Shown piece after piece: positions 59,704 through 64,000 of a stretch of 64,000 nt of DNA (positions are counted from its first letter, which is position 1; each line of letters opens with the position of its first letter). The DNA is from Galbitalea sp. SE-J8 (GTDB lineage: Bacteria; Actinomycetota; Actinomycetes; Actinomycetales; Microbacteriaceae). The notes below the pieces were generated by a model that had not been told where the DNA came from, ran no database searches, and was given only the letters and a program-made list of their open reading frames with translations. Location of the stretch: positions 25,442-89,441 of the forward strand of contig NZ_JAUASV010000013.1 in assembly GCF_030345695.1 (NCBI RefSeq), read 5' to 3'. Made by a program: the position numbers and the translations under genes.

Positions 59704-60141
59704 TCAGTCGCTCGTGCGGTGGATGAGGCGGCTGAGCACGATGGCGCTGCGGGTGTGGTCGACGTTCGGGGCGAGGCGCACGCGTTCGAGGGCGTCCTCG
59801 AGCGAGGGGATGTCGCGCGACCGCATGTGCACGATGGCATCCGCCGAGCCCGTGACGGTGCCGGCGTCGACGACCTCCGGCACGCTCGACAGGATGCGGC
59901 GCAGCTCGTCGGGCGCCACGGTGCCCCGGCAGAACAGCTCGACGTAGGCCTCGGTGCCCAGCCCGTCGACCGCCGGGTCGACCTGGATGGTGAAGCCGCG
60001 GATGACCCCGTCGGCCACGAGCCGGTCGACGCGCCGTTTGACCGCGGATGCCGACAGCCCGACCACGTCGCCGATGTCGCCGTAGCCCGCGCGGGCGTTC
60101 AGGCGGAGCTGGTCGATGATGCCGTAGTCGAGAGCGTCCAT
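59704..60141 (-). CDS. Lrp/AsnC-family regulator
   Basis: 145 residues. Helix-turn-helix LDYGIIDQLRLNARAGYGDI with VVGLSASAVKRRVDRLVADG, then an RAM ligand-binding domain (GLGTEAYVELFCRGTVAPDE, VVDAGTVTGSADAIVHMRSR). Divergent from ddaH-rocD, so it probably senses an amino acid such as arginine or ornithine and controls that operon. The intergenic region contains the 10-bp palindrome GCGTGCACGC (60167-60176), a candidate binding site. Confidence 0.93.
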   Translation of the reverse strand: MDALDYGIIDQLRLNARAGYGDIGDVVGLSASAVKRRVDRLVADGVIRGFTIQVDPAVDGLGTEAYVELFCRGTVAPDELRRILSSVPEVVDAGTVTGSADAIVHMRSRDIPSLEDALERVRLAPNVDHTRSAIVLSRLIHRTSD

Positions 60142-60246
60142 GGACCGAGCCTATCGGCGATTTCTTGCGTGCACGCCGAGTTACGCGCCGGAACACTGCG
60201 CACCGGGCACGACAACCCCGGATCGGTGCGTGTGAGACTGGGCGGC

Positions 60247-61095
60247 ATGACGTTGACCGAGCCCGCCGCCACCCTGCCCGCCCGATCCGCGACGACGCGC
60301 ACGGTGCTCATGTGCCGCCCCGATTTCTTCACCGTGTCGTACCGCATCAACCCCTGGATGCACCCGCAGCAGCCGACCGACACCGCGCTCGCGGTCGCGC
60401 AGTGGGAGACGCTGCACCGCACCTACCTCGACCTCGGCTTCGACGTGCGCCTCATCGACCCGATCGAGGGACTGCCCGACATGGTCTACGCCGCGAACGG
60501 CGGTTTCGTGGTCGACGGCATCGCGTACGGCGCCCGCTTCACCTACCCCGAGCGCCAGCCCGAGGGCCCCGCCTACATGGACTGGTTCCGCGCGGCCGGC
60601 CTCGATGTGCGCGAGCCGGCGGAGGTGAACGAGGGCGAGGGCGACTTCCTGCTCGTCGGCGACCGCATCCTGGCCGGCACGGGGTTCCGCAGCGCGTCCG
60701 ACTCGCACGCGGAGGTCGCGAGCATCTTCGGCCGCGAGGTCGTCAGCCTCCAGCTGATCAACCCGAGCTTCTACCACCTCGACACGGCGATCGCGGTGCT
60801 CTCCTCCGACGGCCCCGACGCGAACATCGCCTATCTGCCGAGCGCGTTCGACGAGCGCTCGCTCGGCATCCTGCGCGAGCTGTTCCCGGATGCGGTGCTC
60901 GCGACCGAGGAGGACGCCGCCTGGCTCGGCCTGAACAGCTTCAGCGACGGCCACAACGTCGTCATCGCGAGCCGCGCCACGACGTTCGAGCGCGACCTGC
61001 GCGCGCGCGGCTACAACCCGATCGGCCTCGACCTCTCGGAGCTGCTGCGCGGCGGCGGCGGCGTGAAGTGCTGCACCCTGGAGCTCCGCCGATGA
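60247..61095 (+). CDS. ddaH: Dimethylargininase / arginine-deiminase-fold hydrolase
   Basis: 282 residues. The family converts N-methylated arginines, or related guanidino compounds, to citrulline. The fold is shown by MVYAANGGFVVDG (substrate Asp/Asn), NEGEGDFLLVGDRILAGTGF, FYHLDTAIAVL (catalytic His) and the catalytic cysteine in GGGVKCCTLELRR at the C-terminus. ATG at 60247; its stop overlaps the rocD start (4 bases). Whether the natural substrate is dimethylarginine or another amidine is not decided by sequence. Confidence 0.88.
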   Translation: MTLTEPAATLPARSATTRTVLMCRPDFFTVSYRINPWMHPQQPTDTALAVAQWETLHRTYLDLGFDVRLIDPIEGLPDMVYAANGGFVVDGIAYGARFTYPERQPEGPAYMDWFRAAGLDVREPAEVNEGEGDFLLVGDRILAGTGFRSASDSHAEVASIFGREVVSLQLINPSFYHLDTAIAVLSSDGPDANIAYLPSAFDERSLGILRELFPDAVLATEEDAAWLGLNSFSDGHNVVIASRATTFERDLRARGYNPIGLDLSELLRGGGGVKCCTLELRR

Positions 61096-62369
61096 CGCGC
61101 CACGACACCCTCCACCCGACCGAGGTGGTCGACGCGCGAACGGCGCCGGCCGCCCCTTCGGACGACGCAACCGGAGTCGACCCCGCCTACACCGAGCACC
61201 TCGCCCACAACTACCACCCGCTCCCCGTCGTCGTCAGCCACGGCGAGGGCGCCTGGGTGACGGATGTCGACGGCCGCCGCTACCTGGACTGCCTCGCCGC
61301 GTACTCCGCGGTGAACTTCGGGCACGGGCATCCGGTGCTCGTCGCGGCGGCGAGGGAGCAGCTCGACCGGATCACGCTCACGAGCCGCGCGTTCCACAAC
61401 GACCGGCTCGGGCCCTTCGCGGCGGAGCTCGCGGCGCTCGCCGGCAAGGACATGGTGCTGCCGATGAACACGGGCGCCGAGGCGGTCGAGTCGGGCATCA
61501 AGGTCGCGCGCGCGTGGGGCTATCGGGTGAAGGGCGTCGCTCCCGAGCGCGCCGAGATCGTCGTCATGGACGGCAACTTCCACGGCCGCACGACGACGAT
61601 CATCAGCTTCTCGAACGACCCGGAGGCGCGGGCCGATTTCGGTCCGTACACGCCGGGGTTCGTCTCCGTGCCGTACGGCGACGCGGATGCCATGGCCGCC
61701 GCGATCACGCCGGACACGGTCGCCGTGCTCGTCGAGCCCATCCAGGGCGAGGCCGGCATCGTCGTGCCGCCCGCGGACTTCCTGCCGCGTGTGCGGTCGA
61801 TCACGCGTGACGCGAACGTGCTGCTCATCGCGGACGAGATCCAGTCGGGCCTCGGCCGCACGGGTGCGACGTTCCAGTGCGACAACGTCGGCGTCGTGCC
61901 CGACCTCTACCTGCTCGGCAAGGCGCTCGGCGGCGGCATCGTGCCGGTGTCGGCGGTCGTCGGCGACGCCGACGTGCTCGGCGTGCTGCGGCCCGGCGAG
62001 CACGGCTCGACGTTCGGCGGCAACCCGCTCGCGGCGGCGGTCGGACTCGCGGTCGTGCGGATGCTCGCGACGGGTGAGCCGCAGGCGCGGGCGCGCGAGC
62101 TCGGCGCCGTGCTGCGCGTGGGGCTCGAGTCGCTCGTCGGGCGGGGCGTGCTGCGCACGCGCGGCGCGGGCCTGTGGGTCGGCGTCGACATCGATCCGTC
62201 TCTCGCGACCGGGCGGCGCGTGTGCGAGCTGCTCGCCGGGCGCGGCGTGCTCGTCAAGGACACGCACGGCAGCACCATCCGCTTCGCGCCGCCGATCGTC
62301 GCGACCGAGCACGACCTGCGCTTCGCGGTCGACCAGCTCGCCGCGGTGCTCGACGAGCTGCGCGCCTGA
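61092..62369 (+). CDS. rocD: Ornithine aminotransferase
   Basis: 425 residues. Class III PLP aminotransferase that turns ornithine into glutamate semialdehyde. NYHPLPVVVSHGEGAWVTDV, DCLAAYSAVNFGHGHP, MNTGAEAVESGIKVARAWGY and NFHGRTTTIISFSND are RocD-typical; the PLP lysine is in LYLLGKALGGGIVPVSAVVG (about residue 278). Its product is the substrate of the PutA aldehyde dehydrogenase half. It is coupled to ddaH and is followed by tandem palindromic repeats. Confidence 0.93.
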   Translation: MTRHDTLHPTEVVDARTAPAAPSDDATGVDPAYTEHLAHNYHPLPVVVSHGEGAWVTDVDGRRYLDCLAAYSAVNFGHGHPVLVAAAREQLDRITLTSRAFHNDRLGPFAAELAALAGKDMVLPMNTGAEAVESGIKVARAWGYRVKGVAPERAEIVVMDGNFHGRTTTIISFSNDPEARADFGPYTPGFVSVPYGDADAMAAAITPDTVAVLVEPIQGEAGIVVPPADFLPRVRSITRDANVLLIADEIQSGLGRTGATFQCDNVGVVPDLYLLGKALGGGIVPVSAVVGDADVLGVLRPGEHGSTFGGNPLAAAVGLAVVRMLATGEPQARARELGAVLRVGLESLVGRGVLRTRGAGLWVGVDIDPSLATGRRVCELLAGRGVLVKDTHGSTIRFAPPIVATEHDLRFAVDQLAAVLDELRA

Positions 62370-62370
62370 C

Positions 62371-62716
62371 CCGCCCTCGTTGGTCGAGGAGCGCGCGACG
62401 GAGTCGCTCGCGTCTCGAGACCATCAGTGATCCCGCCCTCGTTGGTCGAGGAGCGCGCGACGGAGTCGCTCGCGTCTCGAGACCATCAGTGATCCCGCCC
62501 TCGTTGGTCGAGGAGCGCGCGACGAAGTCGCTCGCGTCTCGAGACCATCGGGGGCTCTGGGGTGGGTGGTCTCGAGACGCCGGCTCGCTGTGCTCGCGGG
62601 CTCCTCGACCAGCGGAGGGATCGGGCCCCCGCCCCCGCTGGTCGAGGAGCGCGCGGCGCGGAGGGATCGGGCCCCCGCCCCCGCTGGTCGAGGAGCGCGT
62701 GACGAAGTTGCTCGCG
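62371..62716. repeat. Tandem palindromic repeats downstream of rocD
   Basis: A 62-bp unit starting CCGCCCTCGTTGGTCGAGGA and containing GCGTCTCGAGACCATC occurs three times (62371-62432, 62433-62494, 62495-62556), then a mirror half GTGGTCTCGAGACGCC...GGCTCCTCGACCAGCGG, then two copies of a 40-bp unit with CCCCCGCTGGTCGAGGAGCG. The last copy is cut at 62716 by the IS21-type end. Same family as at 28815 and 51237. No gene in this stretch. Confidence 0.85.
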
Positions 62717-62850
62717 TGTCAATGGCCAATTCGAACTGCCCGTGGGTGGTCAGCAGAGTTGCCCGCTGGTGGCCACGGGAACTGCCCGGTCATGGCCAAC
62801 AGATCTGCCCACCAGGGATTGGTGGCGTCGGCCATGAAGCAGTCGTGCGC
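62717..62850. mobile_element. Terminal region of an IS21-type element
   Basis: From TGTCAATGGCCAATT at 62717 the sequence changes character. It has repeated AACTGCCC/GTTGCCC and TGGCCA/TGGTCAG words in direct orientation, as in the multiple terminal repeats of IS21-family ends, and lies beside an istB remnant. It interrupts a palindromic repeat copy. The other end of the element lies beyond the window or is lost. Confidence 0.6.
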
Positions 62851-62852
62851 GG

Positions 62853-63107
62853 TTAGCTCATCTTGGTGACTCCGTTTCCGGCGAGGGCTTGGGTGAGCCG
62901 GATCGAGTCGCCCGAGGTTTGGCAGATGTGCGCGTGGTGGAGCAGCCGATCGACGGTCGCGGTCGCGAGGGTCTTGGGCATGAGCTCGTCGAACCCTGCG
63001 GGGTGCAGGTTGGAGGAGATCGCGATGGAGCGTTTCTCGTATGCGGCGTCGACGAGCCGGTAGAGGCCTTCGGCGGCGTCGGCTCCAACGTCGAGCAGGC
63101 CTATGTC
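62853..63107 (-). pseudogene. 3' remnant of istB (IS21-family helper ATPase)
   Basis: About 85 codons match the end of IstB: GLLDVGADAAEGLYRLVDAA, YEKRSIAISSNLHPAGFDEL, MPKTLATATVDRLLHHAHIC and the closing RLTQALAG. The Walker motifs and all of the 5' two-thirds are missing: the frame is broken at about 63107 by the end of an ISL3-type element. The IS21 unit is therefore inactive here. Confidence 0.85.
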
Positions 63108-64000
63108 GGCTCTTCGCAATCAAGGGGGTAGGTGGGTAGCGCGTCGTGGGTCGGAACGGGGTCGAGGTCTTCCAGGATGGAAGTTCTTCACGCTCACCAT
63201 CCGAGAAAGACCTCGACGTGTCCCACGCTACCTTCGCCCCTGCCGATCTGACTGTCTTCTGCCGCCTTGATGAGCTCGGCCTCGTCGTCGTGGGGCAGCG
63301 GATCGATGCGTTCTGCGCGGTTCTGGAGTGCCGGGTGGCTGATCCGGATCCGTGGTGCCAGCAGTGCGGGGCCGAGGGCGCATCCCGCGGGACGGACGTG
63401 CGCGTACTCGCGCACGTGCCGTTCGGCGGTCGGCCCACGACCTTGCTGGTGAGGGTGCCCCGCTGGCGGTGCACCGGCTGCGGACGCTCCTGGCGACAGG
63501 ACATCGCGCAGGCAGCGGAGCCGAGATCGAAGCTGTCGCGAGGCGCGTTGGGCTGGGCGCTGGCCGCGCTGGTCGTGGACCACCTCACGGTCAGCCGTGT
63601 CGCGGCCCGACTCGGGGTGTCGTGGGCGACCGCGAACAAGGCCGTCCTCGACGAGGGCCGCAGGCTGCTGATCAGCGACCCGGACCGCTTCGATTCGGTC
63701 ACCGTGATCGGCGTCGATGAGCACGCATGGCGGCACACCAGGCTCGGGGACCGCTACGTGACGGTAATCATCGACCTCACCCCGGTGAAGGAGCGCCGCG
63801 GCCCGGCCCGGCTGCTTGACATGGTCGAGGGCCGCTCCAAGGCCGTGTTCCGGAGCTGGCTGAACGCGCAGCCGCAGGCATTCCGGGACGGGATCGAGGT
63901 GGTCGCGATGGACGGGTTCACCGGATTCAAGACCGCCGCCGCCGAAGCGTTGCCGGACGCGGTGGAGGTGATGGACCCGTTCCATGTCGTCCAGCTCGCC
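63108..64000 (+). mobile_element. ISL3-type insertion sequence, left part
   Basis: The left end begins GGCTCTTCGCAATCAAGG at 63108, in the style of ISL3-family terminal repeats, followed by a 93-bp leader and the transposase gene. It is inserted inside istB. The right end is outside the window, so the full length and target duplication cannot be checked. Confidence 0.78.
63218..64000 (+). CDS. ISL3-family transposase (3' end cut by window edge)
   Basis: 261 codons are visible and open to the edge; a full ISL3 transposase has about 400-430 residues. The N-terminal zinc finger has PWCQQCGAEG (about residue 48) and RCTGCGRSWRQDIA (about 90). A helix-turn-helix (VSRVAARLGVSWATANKAVL) follows. 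The DDE domain starts with VIGVDEHAWRHTRLGDRYVT (first Asp) and VVAMDGFTGFKTAAAEALPD (second Asp). GTG at 63218 chosen since it gives a complete N-terminus. Codon use does not stand out from the host. Confidence 0.92.
   Translation, partial: MSHATFAPADLTVFCRLDELGLVVVGQRIDAFCAVLECRVADPDPWCQQCGAEGASRGTDVRVLAHVPFGGRPTTLLVRVPRWRCTGCGRSWRQDIAQAAEPRSKLSRGALGWALAALVVDHLTVSRVAARLGVSWATANKAVLDEGRRLLISDPDRFDSVTVIGVDEHAWRHTRLGDRYVTVIIDLTPVKERRGPARLLDMVEGRSKAVFRSWLNAQPQAFRDGIEVVAMDGFTGFKTAAAEALPDAVEVMDPFHVVQLA

Noticed and set aside
62371..62556. A CRISPR array in the 62-bp tandem units
   Set aside because: The units are contiguous copies including the would-be spacers, so this is a simple tandem repeat.

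Overview
The window is chromosomal DNA from a high-GC actinobacterium, most likely a member of Microbacteriaceae. The signs are the very GC-rich third codon positions, frequent GTG starts, densely packed short operons with ATGA/GTGA overlaps, a complete coproporphyrin-dependent haem pathway (hemQ, Fe-S-type ferrochelatase), NucS-type mismatch repair, fhaA next to a tRNA-Leu gene as in other actinobacteria, and a genome-wide excess of GGATGC/GCATCC words. The family assignment is inferred from gene content and not proven. Almost everything is housekeeping or transport, with a few accessory islands.

Layout. 1-2060: the start-proximal part of fhaA (its 3' end is cut by the left edge), tRNA-Leu(CAG), then decayed accessory DNA (excisionase-like gene, degenerate coding remnant, internally duplicated hypothetical). 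2079-13671: a zinc-ribbon/nuclease-like protein, a 2-hydroxyacid dehydrogenase, a membrane permease with a divergent TetR regulator and twin operators, an HxlR/MFS pair, a cardiolipin synthase, a second TetR/MFS pair with twin operators, and a CynX-like transporter. 13724-16430: a three-gene type III polyketide synthase cluster (PKS, methyltransferase, flavoprotein), probably for alkylresorcinol- or alkylpyrone-type lipids. 16554-28806: HAD phosphatase, NucS, two paralogous MFS genes opposite a LacI regulator, a MATE remnant, an ABC exporter with a MarR-like regulator, an M13 peptidase and a beta-lactamase-like protein lacking its catalytic lysine.

29173-41959 holds the haem genes: hemA on the minus strand, and hemE-hemY, hemQ-sORF-hemH-hemC-hemB, hemL and hemD on the plus strand, interrupted by a DUF2255 gene, an ABC ATPase and three small envelope-protein genes. 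Together they can take glutamyl-tRNA to haem through coproporphyrin III. 42187-53077: DUF1304, a YhdH-type oxidoreductase, pfkA, an AlkA-like glycosylase, a DUF559-type protein, PhzF, a thioesterase and two flavoproteins. 53088-62369: an amino-acid catabolism block with a LysR regulator opposite putA, and an Lrp regulator opposite ddaH-rocD, feeding arginine derivatives, ornithine and proline towards glutamate. 62371-64000: palindromic repeats interrupted by an IS21-type element, itself interrupted by an ISL3-type element that runs off the right edge.

The most unusual signal is not a gene. At least five intergenic inverted-repeat elements have exactly the same length (64 bp), with 16-bp conserved ends and divergent centres, mostly just after stop codons; several related hairpins (62, 90 and 91 bp) sit in similar places. 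A second palindromic family (core word GTCTCGAGAC) occurs in intergenic clusters and has also inserted, in frame and in two copies, into a desaturase-like flavoprotein gene. A third short repeat (CCTTCGACAGGCTCAGG type) lies inside the hemQ and putA reading frames.
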